Below are positions 49,155-61,002 of a stretch of DNA of 64,000 nucleotides, in pieces (within the stretch, counting starts at the first letter, position 1; each line of letters starts with the position of its first letter). The notes beneath the pieces were generated by a model. That model saw only the letters and a list, made by a program, of their open reading frames with translations. It was not told the DNA's origin and made no database searches. This DNA comes from Mactra quadrangularis (taxonomy: Eukaryota > Mollusca > Bivalvia > Venerida > Mactridae): positions 53,563,395-53,627,394 of the forward strand of contig CM046307.1 of the NCBI GenBank assembly GCA_025267735.1. The letters are read 5' to 3'. The translations under genes and the position numbers were made by a program.

Positions 49155-52100
49155 ATGGTGAGACATCTCAGGAATTATTTGTGTTTTGCAACAATATTCA
49201 TTTGCGAAACTCTTTTCGTCCAAGGTTTGTTTCATATTGCATAATCTAATATGCTTTGTATTTTACTCTTAAAATATCTTAAACTTTTTATGCAGTATTA
49301 AAGGAGAGTATGAAATTAGGATGAAAAGTTTCCAATACATTTGTAAGAGGTGAACTAGGTCGTCGCACCATGTTTAGTCAAAGATTGAAAATTGCTCTTA
49401 AATATTGGTTCCGTCTCCTACATATGAACTCTGATAAACTTCCTTATTTTTGTTATAAATCTCAATATCGCTGGGTGGAAAATGGTATAATTTGTTGGGC
49501 TCACTATATTAGACATTTTTTAAATAAATTATGGATACGGACATGTTTGGTAATCAGGGTGTAGGAAACGAGAAACTATTTTTTGCAGACTTCTCTCAAC
49601 GTATTGCTGGTATTGACAGGCAGTCGTGGCAAGAATCGCTTTTTTCTTGTGAAAAATATATTGACAATATGACAATTATATCATACATCCTTAATTATTA
49701 GGCAAAGAGGGTGTTCATTACCCTTAGAATATAATACAGGGTAATTTAACAACACCTTACCTGAAAATAGACATTGTCCACTCGGTAAATCTACGCTAGA
49801 TGACGTAATTCATTTCCCTTTTTTGTACGAAACTAAATTCTATGAGGAAGCAATATTTACTTAGTTGTCTTAATAACAATTCGTCTTCGTCAAAATATAT
49901 TCTATGGAAAAAGTTTGATCTATCACTATATACTGCATTTGCTAATTATAATCATTCAGCGATGTTATTTAGAAACAAGAAATATCTTTAAAAAAGATAG
50001 TCTACGTTCTGTTGGGTTCATTTTCAACGGTTTGAAGTATAAATATTGGTCATACACGGCGTACATGTATTAACTATAGGTCAAATGTAGTTTGTCCGAA
50101 ATTGCAGTTCAGCCTCAACTGACAACTAATTAAAAAATATCTTTAATAACAATGCCATTATGGTGGCTGGTTTATTCCATGTCGCATTGTTGTCCCGCGG
50201 GCGCGACACGAAAACACGAAAGTACGACAAAATGGTCTTTTTGTCGTATCATTGTCCCGCGAGGCGCCATGCAAAAACAAAATCATACGACATTTTAATC
50301 ATTTGTCGTAATTTCGCCTGAGGAAGCACAATGCAAAAATGTATTTTTACGACAAAACTTTAACAAAGGTACGACACATTTTCGTGTCGTGTTTTTGCCG
50401 TAATTTTGTTGCATCTTTGTGTTTTCGTCTCACAACCCGCGGTACGTTGATACTACAAATGTCTGATAGTGTTTTCGTGTGACGCCTGCCTTGCGGGACA
50501 AAGATACGACGATCTACTTTGTCGTATAATTGTATTTTCGCTCTTTCGCCTTCCGCTCACACATGCGTACATCTTCAAAAGTCTTCTGCGCATGTGTGAG
50601 CGGAAGGCGAAAGAGCGAAAATACAATCATGCAACAGATGAATCTGTCGTATCTTTGTCCCGCTAGTCGTATCTTTGTCCCGCTAGGAGGGATATAAATA
50701 ATGTAAATAATTATGTAATACTGTAAAACTAAACCTTCATTAGTTACATTAACTTTTGCTTTTATAGATATGTTTATGTAATTTTATGTACATTTGTTTA
50801 TCTGTATTGAACAAAGTATCCAAATGAATTGACATTGTTTGTATAATGCTAAATGTTATTTGGGCCAGAGGCCTATATTACATAATAAATCTTTATATTT
50901 TTTAACTTGTATCTATATTATGAAAAATACAAACTGTATATAATTTCCTAAATTGAAACGTTCAAATTACAATCTGATTCATTGAACAACCAACTTGAGC
51001 ATAAGTGGAAAATATTAGAATTAGTATTTACTGAATAATGCTGTTGTTTTCAATTCTCTTACTAGTTAGTGTATTTTGGAGATCATACTGTAAACATGTT
51101 AGATAAAGCTTTATGTAAGAAGTAACATACCAGTAACAGAGGTTTAATTTTCAACATCTTGTAAGAATAAGATAAGCTTCTCATGGAACAAAAGAGCTAT
51201 TTGGTATACGCATTTGTTGTTCGCATTTTATATGACTTATACATTTTTTTTCTGGAAAACGTTTCGATTGTAATAGTTTAAGATCAGACAATTTCATCAT
51301 CAACTTCTGTAATGTCTAAAGCTCAGTCGTCGGATTGCTATTGTAATCATTTTAATCCTTAGAATTTGTACAACTTTTAGACTATTTTACTGACTTAATC
51401 ATATGTTATCATCTCGATCATACGCAGTCTATTTCAATGTTTACATAAACACAGAAGACGCAAAAAGTAGCCGTCCTCAGTGAATATTCATTCTTTTATT
51501 TCTGTTACGTCTAAACAAAATATGCTAAAGTGGCTACTTATTGAATTACCGACTTTTTACGACCACCGATTTCCTAATTCATAAAAAAACATGTCATATA
51601 TCAGCAATTTTACGTATGAACAAAAACACCGAATTGATTCTGTTCACTCCTGATACTTTTTCATATTCGCTATATTTTTAGTATTTTTTTTCAATACGAT
51701 TTGATCAATCATTTAAATGGACAGCATTTGTTTACAAATAGCTAAGATTTTCCGGTCCAGTTAACTTTCTTTTGGCCCAACAAAAATGCCATTTTGCTGG
51801 ACTGAATGTTCAGTGCTAATGCAAGTTTGTCGCGAAGATCAGGAATTCTAGATAACAGGGATTTGTAACGAAGAGCTTTCTTGAATTTTCATGGTCGTCA
51901 CTGTCTATAACTGGCTGAAGCAGGCTGTACAAACTATTCCAGAGTATTGAAAATTTAGTTATGTTTTTGAACATGTCTTCCATGCAACTTGTGAATGTTT
52001 CTGAAGTTTTTGTCTAATAAAATGTTGCAATTATGACAGAAAATATGACTTTATAGGTGATGTAAAATGGGGCTAAAAATGGCAGATCAGCGGGAAAATG

Positions 52101-55100
52101 CATTATTTTGTGAAACAGTCAGTAAGCGTAATTTACCTCAAAATAATATAGAAACACATTTTTCCTAACATTCATGTCAATTTCAATGGTACTGGTACAA
52201 AATTTCATGTGAATATCTTTATTTAAACTTGTTGTACTTGTTTTCCGTTCGGGCCGAAATAATAGCGACGACAGTGAAATTTTATGAAAATCTATTACAT
52301 TTACTTATCGTTACAAATCCCGGTTATGGGTTATATACCACTAAATGGTAACCGGTAGTGAGCATTTATCGGAAATAAAAAGTGTGACATGGTGCTTATT
52401 TATTTTTTGAGAGTGCATGTATACCTTATTTGTGGTGCTTTTTAATATTGAAGAGTACACAACACAAATGTATGTATGTCTTTGACAATGAAGAGTTAAA
52501 AACCAGGACATTTTCATGGTAGGAACTTTCAATCGAAATTTATTTTCTTATAAGTAACGTAACTTTTTTTCTAATACTGATCATTTTGAGGGTAATAGGT
52601 AGATCTTTCAGCCTACATATGGTTTGGGGTATCTAATATCCCTGGGTCATACTGTAATTTGACATTGAAAATGAGACTTTTTATGTACAACAAAGAAGGG
52701 TGTAATTTAGTGGTTATGTAACCTATATAAAATCCCTGTGTAGTCTGATGTGATCGTAGTGATTTAGTTTTAGAACTGTGCTGGTCCCTAATTGATTCAG
52801 TATTATAAGGTCTATAATGCTAATACGGAAACTAATTTCTTTTTAAAAGTATACCTTTGTATTATTATAATTATTTTGGCTCTTTTGTATTTCCAGCTAT
52901 GAGCAATGTTGCCCTTGGAAAATCGGCATACCAAACAAGTACATATATAGATGGCTATGGAATACATCAAGCGTCGTTGTCGGTAGACGGCAATACTAAT
53001 GGTTATTTATCTGGTCTCTCTTGTAGTCATACTTTAGACGGCGAGAATAATTTTTGGGAAGTTGATCTTGGAGCAATCTACTGTATTTATTATGTTACAG
53101 TTTCCAACCGATTGGACTGTTGTAGTAAGTATTATAATTTTGTTCGTTTCATAAATTTCAATTCATTATTTGTCTCTAAAGATAAATTTGGCAATAAACA
53201 GCTAATATTATGACGCGTTGATTTTCTTAATGCAACTATCGCTTTTCAGGCTTATTATCATGATTTCAGGGGCAAGAAATACAGTATTCAGGTTCTCTGG
53301 GCGGGAAAGTTACCGATGGTTACAGATGGCAATGTTTACTATCTTATAAATTCATTGCTCAACTTTATGAACCACTTCGAATAGTTTTTGTTTGATCTTT
53401 CTATAGAGAACATTGGTCGTATATATAGATATACATGTTAAAAATACTATTTATTTAATTAATAAAATATGCATGTACTTTTCGTGGTTGATTTTTGCCA
53501 TGTCGCACTTTTTAAAACACACGATATTACATTCTGGTCTTTTTACACACAACCATCAACATTTTAATCATTTGCTGTGCTTTAACCCTTAGAAACACGA
53601 GGCAAAAACAATTCATACAACAAAAATTTGCAAATGTACGACGCCTTTTATGTCGTGCATTTGGTATATATTTTTCATCTTGTTTACGCCTCGCATCCCG
53701 CGAGTAAAAGATACAACAAAAAGCCATTTGCCGCGTTCATGTATTTTCTTTGGCGCCTAGCAGAATGAAGATGTGATAGAATCTACTCTGTCGCAAGATT
53801 GTGTTTTTGTTATTTCATTATCGCCGCGCCTGAGCCGCGATATACACAATCATCAAGATTTGAGCATTTTGTAGTCGACACCGGTTGCCTTTAGCCAACC
53901 AAAACGATGCATTTGAGATCACAATATGACAGAATGGACGTCGAATAGTCAAATTAGAGGTGCGTGAATGGACTCATCACCGCTAGCAAATAAAAACACG
54001 ACAAATTGCAAAACTAATTATTACATGTCATTTCTTTAAAAGATTATTTCTTTAGTAAGAGTATCATTTTTTTGTATCAAAACTCGCATTTTATTAAAAA
54101 AGCAAACTAAATTGGCCGAGTCGATCATATTCCGGTTTTACAAGTCGTTGACTGAAATCAAGCTAGCGTACAGTAAGTAGCGGGCATCAGCAGACATTAA
54201 GGCAGGCTACCCCACTAAGTATTTTAGCGGACAACATTTCACGCCATTATTTTTTATTTGAAATAAAGTAAAAATGTACAAAGATAGCTAATAAATTGTA
54301 CAAGACTTGTTTACCGGAAAGATATATTTATTTTCTACTTATAACCTCCACCGCGTTAACGAATGAATATCACCCACTAAATATATACATCAATGAAGAA
54401 GACGTCATACACGGCTGAACGGCATTTATAAGCATTTTGGTAATGCTAACACTTGTCTTCTATTTACAATTGCTCAGAAGATTAATTTTGCCTTACATTA
54501 TATACATCGCCAATGGGATTGAATGGTATTATACATATGGCATCAGGAATCATCAATATATTGTATTTAAAAGTAGTCCTTCTAAAAGACCATGTGCAGG
54601 CGGTGACATTGCATATTTTGAAGTGCATTAGCCGTCTGATAACTTATTAATCTGATTAAAACCCGGGCTTAATTTATCTGATTGCACACGCGCTTACTTT
54701 AGAATCACGAGTCACGTTCAGCTTAAATAATATTCATGACGAAATTATTTTGTGCAGTAACTTGTTTATTATACATCGTCTACTTCATGCAACTTGAAAA
54801 GAGACGTCCAGTCACAGACTGTGAATAACATCATCGTCAAATGTTGTCATAAACCTCCTTGTAAATATAGAAATAACGAAATCAAGATGCTATTAATAGT
54901 GTTTTGTCTAAATAAATAGTACGTATAGATTGGTCGACGCAAAGACCATCTCGGTGTGACCCCTTGAGCAATGATACGACAGCGGTCTAAAAGATATCTG
55001 TTTATGGAGATTGATACGAAGTTATGTGCATAGTAAATTGATTAATCAACGATATTGTGACTTAAATAATACTAATTTACATACTACTATTTTGTATAAT

Positions 55101-57432
55101 TTAGTTAGATACCATTTAATGTTTTCAGGTGACCGGACTAGAAATATTCAAGTGTTAGTAGGTTATAATCAAGATGATTATGTATTGTTTGGCTATCTAG
55201 AAGGTCTTCTTGGTTCTCAACACACATTTCAGATGGATGCACACACGTATGGACGTTGGGTTAGAATAACACGTAACGGGGTTACTGATTATTTTAATAT
55301 CTGTGAAGTGGAAGTTTATGGACTTCTGACTAGGGATAAAAACGGTGAGTGTATCATACAACATTTCAATCAGAAAACAATAAACGTTCTAGTTTTGTTT
55401 TACACTGACTTCTTGCTTATTGTTGTTTTTCGAAAACGATGTAGTGTAAATTTGCATGAACGTTGGAGCTATGACAATGAAAATATCGAAATTGTCGACA
55501 ATTTTAATTATATAGGGGTAACACTTAATTATAAGGGAAGTTTCCATCTAAATACTCAAACATTGTACGGGAAGGGTGTAAAAGTCATGAATGTTTTAAT
55601 ATCTAACCTCAAACGGTACGAGACAAAGCCAAAGGTGGCTTTACAATTATTTGATGCTTTTGTTTCTTCCGTCATAACGTTGGGTTGCGAAATATGGGGT
55701 TTCACTAAGTCTAAGCAACTCGAGACATTACATTTGAAATTTTGTAAAACAATACTAGGCGTTAAACAGTCGAGTTGTAATGTAAGTGTCTATGGCGAGC
55801 TAGGTCGTTTCCCACTACATATAAACCGATTTGTACGAATTTTGAAATTTTGGTATAAATTATGTCATAGCGAAAACATTATTAAATCCATTGTTGAATC
55901 ATCGCTTGATGACGTAAACAAAGGCCACGTTTATTAGTTTAGCTATGTAAAAAATTTATTAGAAAAATATGGATTTCTACATATCTGGCATAATCCATTT
56001 TCTATAAATATCAAACAGTTTATACCAATTTTTAAACAGAGGCTTTTTGACGAGTTTTTACAATCATGGTATAGCAAAAAAGAATCTTCTAGTTCTTTAA
56101 AACTCTACAATTCTATTAAAGACTCTTTTTGTTTAGAACCATACTTGTTTGTTTTTGTTTTGTTGGGTTTAACGCCGTAGCAACACATTGTATAGGTCAT
56201 ATAACGGCGGTAGAACCTTACTTGAATACAATTATATCTCGAAAATATAGAAGATACCTTTATAAATTACGAATTTCTGGCCTTATATAAGAATACAGAC
56301 AGGTCGTTACTCAACGCCAGAGTCGAACGAAATCAGCGATTTTGCCAAATTTGTAATCTAATAGACGTCGAAGACGAGTTTCATTTTATTTTTAAGTGTC
56401 CTATGTATGACCATATCCGAAATATTTACATAAAGAAATTTTATAGAACTAAACCGCGTATGTTTCAATTCATTAATCTTTTAAACAGTAATACTAAATC
56501 AGAAATAATTTCTCTTACGAAATAATAATGTAGAAGACGCATTTATAATACGAAATAATGTATTAACCCAAATCAATTAGTATATTAAGTAAATGTAAAT
56601 ATATTTCAAAGTAACATATTATATTAGTTATATTTTGAAACTATTCTATTACATCAATACTTGATGTGTAATTTGTGTGTATTGTCATTGTCTATGTTGT
56701 ATTTATTAACATTATAAACCTATCATTGTTTTTTATCTTTTGATTTACATGTAATATAATCAAACATTTCTCTGATATTATGTCTTTATGTTTGTCATTG
56801 TCATTGTATAATCTTGTTCACCCGTGCCATTGTAACTTTGTCATGTCATTGTAATTTTATGATGTTGTCTATTTATGTTATGATCGTATTGATTGTGATG
56901 TAATCATTGTATTCTTATTATTGTTAATCACTAAAAACTGTATAGTTTTTGTAAATAAATTGTATGTTCTGTTCTGTTCTGTTCTATTATATTCATAAAG
57001 TACATGTATATCGGGTCTGTTGATCCTGATAGCTGTTGCTTCGCATTAATTGTCGGTTGCATTCAGGAAATGTCTACCAATATTGTTTAAGTCTTAATGG
57101 AACATTATAAATACTGTAACAAAATATACCGACTTGCAGAACTAACTTTGACAATGCATATACCTAGTAAAATATGAATTCAATGATAGTACATCAGTAC
57201 TTTGATTTTAATTTCAGTGCGATTTGAACAACCTTCGAACAAGATTGGTGTCGGTGCGGTACTAGATGTTGTACAACAAAGTTCGAAGATTTATTGTGCA
57301 GCTCACTGCAAAACTTTGCTGAACTGTGCCGGGTTCAACTTTGATTTATCCAGTTTAGAATGTACACTGCTTGGATCAGCAAGTGTAGATGATAATTTTC
57401 AGGAAGGCGTATCCTTCTATCGCAAGGGGTAA
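49155..57432 (+). CDS. Secreted F-type (fucose-binding) lectin with PAN/apple-like C-terminal domain, 242 aa
   Basis: Exons are 49155-49224, 52897-53124, 55129-55344 and 57218-57432 (stop TAA). Borders are AG/GT and all three junctions are phase 1. Exon 1 is a signal peptide (MVRHLRNYLCFATIFICETL). Exons 2-3 form one F-type lectin domain of the tachylectin-4/eel fucolectin family: SNVALGKSAYQTSTYIDGYG, SVDGNTNGYLSG, FWEVDLGA, then RLDCCSDR, ending NICEVEVYG. His in CSHT is followed by 26 residues and then R-x-D-x4-R, the sugar-binding signature of the family. The serine in CCSDR is split between exons 2 and 3, which confirms the splice. Exon 4 has a Cys pattern like PAN/apple modules (YCAAHCKTLLNC, then LECTLLGS). 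Such lectins bind fucosylated glycans in invertebrate immunity or gamete recognition; which applies here cannot be told. Introns 1 and 3 hold LINE fragments. Confidence 0.93.
49341..50905 (+). mobile_element. Second LINE fragment, split by a hairpin-bearing insertion, in lectin intron 1
   Basis: From 49349 the frames give ELGRRTMFSQRLKIALKYWF and, with stops and shifts, HCPLGKSTLDDVIHFPFLYE, matching the same C-terminal LINE region as at 55.8-56.4 kb. At 50770-50905 lies LINE-like 3' UTR ending GGCCAGAGGCCTATATTACA and AATAAA. The roughly 550 bases between (50130-50690) are unrelated to LINEs, so a later insertion is inferred. Confidence 0.65.
50155..50690 (+). repeat. Unclassified repeat with a perfect long hairpin
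   Basis: The segment is dotted with TGTCCCGCG(A/G)G and TCGTA motifs in both orientations (TTGTCGTATCATTGTCCCGC, later ATCTTTGTCCCGCTAG twice in tandem). It contains a perfect inverted repeat with 39-base arms at 50529-50567 and 50589-50627 around a 21-base loop. Related sequence occurs at 53480-53905 and, as a short piece, at 10705-10790. No coding potential is seen. It could be a non-autonomous DNA transposon or Helitron derivative. Confidence 0.6.
50906..52896 (+). other. Rest of lectin intron 1
   Basis: Two kilobases of AT-rich DNA. No exon, repeat end or domain is recognised before the acceptor TATTTCCAG at 52896. Confidence 0.55.
53480..53905 (+). repeat. Diverged copy of the 50.2-kb repeat, in lectin intron 2
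   Basis: It shares with the 50.2-kb repeat the order GGTCTTTTT, CATTTTAATCATTTG, ACGACG, TTTATGTCGTGCATTTG, CCTCGCATCCCGCGAG, in the same orientation. It lacks the long hairpin. The open frame 53527-53727 on the minus strand lies wholly inside it and is not taken as a gene. Confidence 0.5.
53906..55128 (+). other. Rest of lectin intron 2
   Basis: AT-rich, with one unassigned short open frame at 54437 and no repeat family recognised. It ends at acceptor GTTTTCAG. Confidence 0.5.
55414..56994 (+). mobile_element. 5'-truncated, decayed non-LTR retrotransposon (LINE) in lectin intron 3
   Basis: The translated stretch to 55937 (VDNFNYIGVTLNYKGSF, ALQLFDAFVSSVITLGCEIW, LHLKFCKTILGVKQ, VYGELGRFPLHI) is the region after the reverse transcriptase core of CR1/jockey-like LINE pol proteins. 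After a stop at 55935 the homology goes on: RFCQICNLIDVEDEFHFIFK is the terminal Cys-His motif. A SINE tail (56156-56215) interrupts it. The 3' end is a short TGTTC repeat (56968-56990), usual for such LINEs. The catalytic RT core and the endonuclease are absent. Confidence 0.8.
56156..56215 (-). mobile_element. SINE type 1 tail fragment inside the LINE
   Basis: GTTGGGTTTAACGCCGTAGC and ACACATTGTATAGGTCATAT match the complement of the type 1 tail. It interrupts the LINE homology, so it inserted later. Confidence 0.65.
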
Positions 57433-57950
57433 TTCGTCAGAACACGATCTTGGCTATATTACCAAAACATTAGATCACAAGTATCTAAAACATCGAACTT
57501 TTTGTTTTATTTTCTCTTTTAGATGTATCCCTTAAATTTAAATTTAAATATTTATTTCTTTATTTATCGTTTCCATTCTTATAAAAAACTTTCATTGACA
57601 TTTTCATGTATTAAAAATGTTAACATTCTTTTGATTATTTATTATATTCATATCAGTTCAGCATCACGGCTTTTTTATGTCAGTTGTTTTGTGTGAAAAA
57701 CAATTATGTAATCAAACACCATTTATAAATCGATATTAATATAAGTTACAGTGTAATATTATTACATAGTCTTTTAAGAGTGTTTCTCATTTTAGCGAGG
57801 TGGCATTAGATTCATGTAATCTTTTTCGTAAAATGTATGTATCAATTGTGTGAAATATCTCTATTTTATGAATTCATTTGATAGTGTGGTCAAACAAGAA
57901 ACTAGACATGTATAGTTCGGTTAATTATATGATTTTGAATTCGATAAACA
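57433..57950 (+). other. 3' flank of the lectin gene
   Basis: No AATAAA close to the stop; an ATTAAA at about 57610 is the nearest plausible poly(A) signal. The remainder is AT-rich and empty. Confidence 0.4.
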
Positions 57951-58537
57951 TATTAATATGTGGTACCAATCTTAAGCTAATAAAATTTCTTTTTTATTAG
58001 TATGGACATTTTGTTAATATAGCAACACTATTGATACTAAAATGTTTATCATTTACCATGTTATGTCACTTTTACTAACCTAATATTTTCAGTACCGCAG
58101 TGGTCACCTCTACTTTTTTTAAGGGGAGCCTATGCATCTGGATATGAACCCCATTGAAATTATGTGGGATGATTAAGTGCGTTGAGTTTTGGACAATGCA
58201 TCAACTGCTCAATATAAATCAACTTGCTGCAGCATGGGTACAAGAATGGAAAGCGTTGCTCAATGACATTGTTTTACGTAACATTTGATCAATGGCAAGT
58301 CAAATGGCGACCCTTTGATGTAATAGAGGTGGCCAATAGCGATATTGAAAATATTAGGTTAAAACGTGTTAAATGACAAACATTTTGTTCAGTAATCGAT
58401 ATTTGAAATTGTTACTTTTAGTCATCGCAACTACACGTTTCAGCGTAATTTTCGTTAATCAACCTTGCAGAATTCACAAAACGTCCATACTATTATGGGG
58501 AATATGATTCGCTAAATATTGGTACCACATATTAATA
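57951..58537. repeat. 20-bp inverted repeat enclosing the mariner relic
   Basis: TATTAATATGTGGTACCAAT (57951-57970) and ATTGGTACCACATATTAATA (58518-58537) are perfect inverted copies lying 29 and 27 bases outside the mariner ends. Confidence 0.75.
58000..58490 (+). pseudogene. Tc1/mariner transposon relic with transposase C-terminal remnant
   Basis: Inverted ends GTATGGACATTTTGT and ACAAAACGTCCATAC are each flanked by TA. Around 58135 a frame reads LDMNPIEIMWDD, the segment holding the last acidic residue of Tc1/mariner transposases, followed by a stop; further on, frames with shifts give traces like AAAWVQEWKALL. Nothing of the N-terminal DNA-binding part remains, so it is a deletion derivative. 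Confidence 0.75.
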
Positions 58538-59220
58538 TTGTTGTCATGTTTGGCTAGTTCATGTCAATAATAATTGTTAATAAATAATGAGTAACTATAA
58601 TATTTCAACTACACGTTTAATGTTCTAAGACAAGAGTGTATTATGAGTATTACATAGAGCATGCGCTTATGTATATAAATTTATCATAATATAGTATAGT
58701 ACATGTTCATTAACTCTGTATTATTATTACAAGTAAGAGTGCTAGAGTTATTTCCCATAATAGAACACTTCCCTTTTTTAAAAATAAATTGCCACACGTA
58801 CAAATTTACCATAATTTTGAATGGCATGTTTTTTTAAAACTCAGCACTTATCACAATTCCTGGGAGTAAAGTTTGTATAAACATTATCCTAAAGGTCAGT
58901 ATTGTAATTCCAAATGATAATGTTTGTCTGATATATGAACTAAACTAATTAGTGTCCAACTCAGGTTCACATTTTTCCACAAAGTGTTTTGTCTCTGGTA
59001 GATATCATTTTAGACATAAAGATTTTACATTTTCTCTTTATCACTTTGTTGAAATGAAACATAACAACGAGTTTAGAATAATAAAGAGTTATAAATCAAG
59101 ACAGATAAAGTATAATATAGCGATAAAGTCACAGAAGATAATTATTTACACTTTACATTATAAACAGTTCACCCACTAAATGTATTATACTTATACATAT
59201 ATGTATATAGTTTATATTGT

Positions 59221-59697
59221 CTATAGATCTAATTTCACTGGAGCAGTAATTTGTCTTCCAGATCTTGTAGTATAAACACCTGGTGTTGTATTACTTGAGA
59301 TTGAATTCATATTAACTGGTGTGGGAAAATTGGAGGAATGTGTACTTGTAGTATTTTTTACTGTTTGCCTGGGTGGAGAAAGAGGGGTGGCAACAATTGG
59401 GGAAGGATTTGGAAGAATGTCATTTTCTGGGAAGGGTTTTTCATTTGATTTTAACAAATGTAACCTATTTCTTCTGTAAACCCCACCATCTTCAGTTCGT
59501 ACCATATAAGATCTACTATTAACCTTTTTAGACACAACTGCTGGTTTCCAAGTTTTTCCTTGTCTAATTCTTATACCTTCACCTATTTGGAGAGGTGGCA
59601 TATGTCGTGCTGATCTATCATAATAGGACGTTGATCTATCCTTGATAGCTTGCATTTTTCTGCCTAGTTTCATGTAAACTAGGTAACTTTGGATCAA
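59221..59697 (-). pseudogene. Integrase C-terminal part of gypsy pol
   Basis: DRSTSYYDRSARHMPPLQIG, GKTWKPAVVSKK, RSYMVRTEDGGVYRRNR is the small beta-barrel module that follows gypsy integrase cores. A Ser/Thr/Pro-rich tail ends VYTTRSGRQITAPVKLDL. The frame overlaps the preceding one by a shift near 59640-59700. Confidence 0.8.
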
Positions 59698-59699
59698 GT

Positions 59700-60338
59700 T
59701 GGTTTTTTGTAACAGGTAAGATTGATCTTAACTGTCTTGACATGAGAAGTTGGCTTGGAGTATTCCCACAGGGTAACTTACTGTTTCTATATTCTAAAAT
59801 TGCCATGTATATCATTATGTCAATATTAGATTGCTGCGATTTGGTAAGTAAGATTTGCACACCGATACATATTTCTCGGCTAAACCATTACTTTGGCTAT
59901 GGGTTGGACCATTCCTTTGCAAAGTCAGCAAAGCTTTGACATGAGTAATAACTGGCATTGTCAGATATACAGACTTCAGGAATTCCATGTCTACTAAAGA
60001 AACTTTTCAGCTTCTGTATGATAACCTGTGCTTGAAATCTGACTCATTTCAAAATACCGAGAGTAGTAGTCTACAAGTACAATGAAATCGTTGCCTTGCC
60101 ATGTGAAAACATCTGTCGCTACTGTTTGTCATGGTCTATCTGGGACAGGGGTAGAAATCATTGGTTCTTTGATATTTTGGGGTCTATGTTCAAGACATAT
60201 TGGACATTTAAGAACTATTTGCTTAATGTCATCAAACATTTTAGGCCAGAACAGTACATCTTTGGCTCTTTGTGTACATTTTTCTAGTCCTAAATGAGTA
60301 CTGTCATGAATCTTATCTAACATCATATTCCTTAACTC
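59700..60338 (-). pseudogene. Integrase zinc finger and core of gypsy pol, with stops and shifts
   Basis: The zinc finger HDSTH then CPIC (H-x3-H, C-x2-C) is intact. After PVPDRP a TGA stands where a Trp codon is expected, then TVATDVFTW gives the first core Asp and DFIVLVDYYSRYFE. Beyond about 60030 the frame shifts; ISDNASYY marks the second Asp; the Glu region is damaged near 59860. ILLTKSQQSNIDI and ILEYRNSKLPCG close the core. Confidence 0.8.
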
Positions 60339-61002
60339 TTAAGGAATAAACACCTTTGACCCTTTAAGAATAATGCCTTGTACAACAGATAATTCGTCTC
60401 TAGAATTCCAGAATTCTAGAATAGTTGGATTATAGTCCGTACGTTTGTCGGGCCATCCGTCTAGTACTGTCTGTTTAAGCGTCTGTGCTTGTAAATTAGA
60501 TTCCGTAGCATTTAGTATCTGTGTCATTTTTTTATCACTGATAGGTAAGTTAGACATCACAGCGTGTACATGTATATCCATGTCTACGCATAGATCTGGA
60601 CCATTGTCAGGAATATACTTTCTACTTAAGGCGTCTGCTAGTTTGTTGTCACATCTTTTTATATATGTGACATTCAAATCATATTTCTGCACCTTTAACA
60701 ACATACGTTGTAGTCGCACAGGTGCACTATGGAGACTCTTTTTGAATATTCTCTCCAAAGGACTGTGATCAGTTTGCACATTGACGCGATGTCCATATAT
60801 GTAGTCATGGTAACGGTTTGCTGCGTGTACCAGACTAAGAAGTTCTAACTCTATGACGGCATAGTTTCGCTCCCTTGGGCTCAAACTTTTGGATGCAAAG
60901 CACACGGGTTTGTCATCTTGGAGCAATACAGATCCAAGTCCTTTCTTAGACGCGTCACACTGTATTGTTATCTCCTTTTTCGGGTCAAAATTTCTGCAAA
61001 TA
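60339..61002 (-). pseudogene. RNase H and linker part of gypsy pol
   Basis: The frame starts near 61000 (CDASKKGLGSVLL) and runs KPVCFASKSLSPRERNYAVI, QTDHSPLERIF, NKLADALSRKY, keeping all four acidic RNase H positions (D, E, D, D). It is shifted against the RT frame. A stop at 60339-60341, in place of a normal codon after VFIP, breaks it from the integrase finger, whose reading continues at once as ELRNMMLDKIHD. Confidence 0.88.

Noticed and set aside
53225..53345. A possible extra lectin exon after TTTCAG (reads ARNTVF, weakly like the start of exon 3)
   Set aside because: Similarity is only a few residues, with no donor in frame; chance is likely.
59742..60768. Plus-strand open frames opposite the gypsy element
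   Set aside because: They are complements of pol reading frames with no homology of their own.
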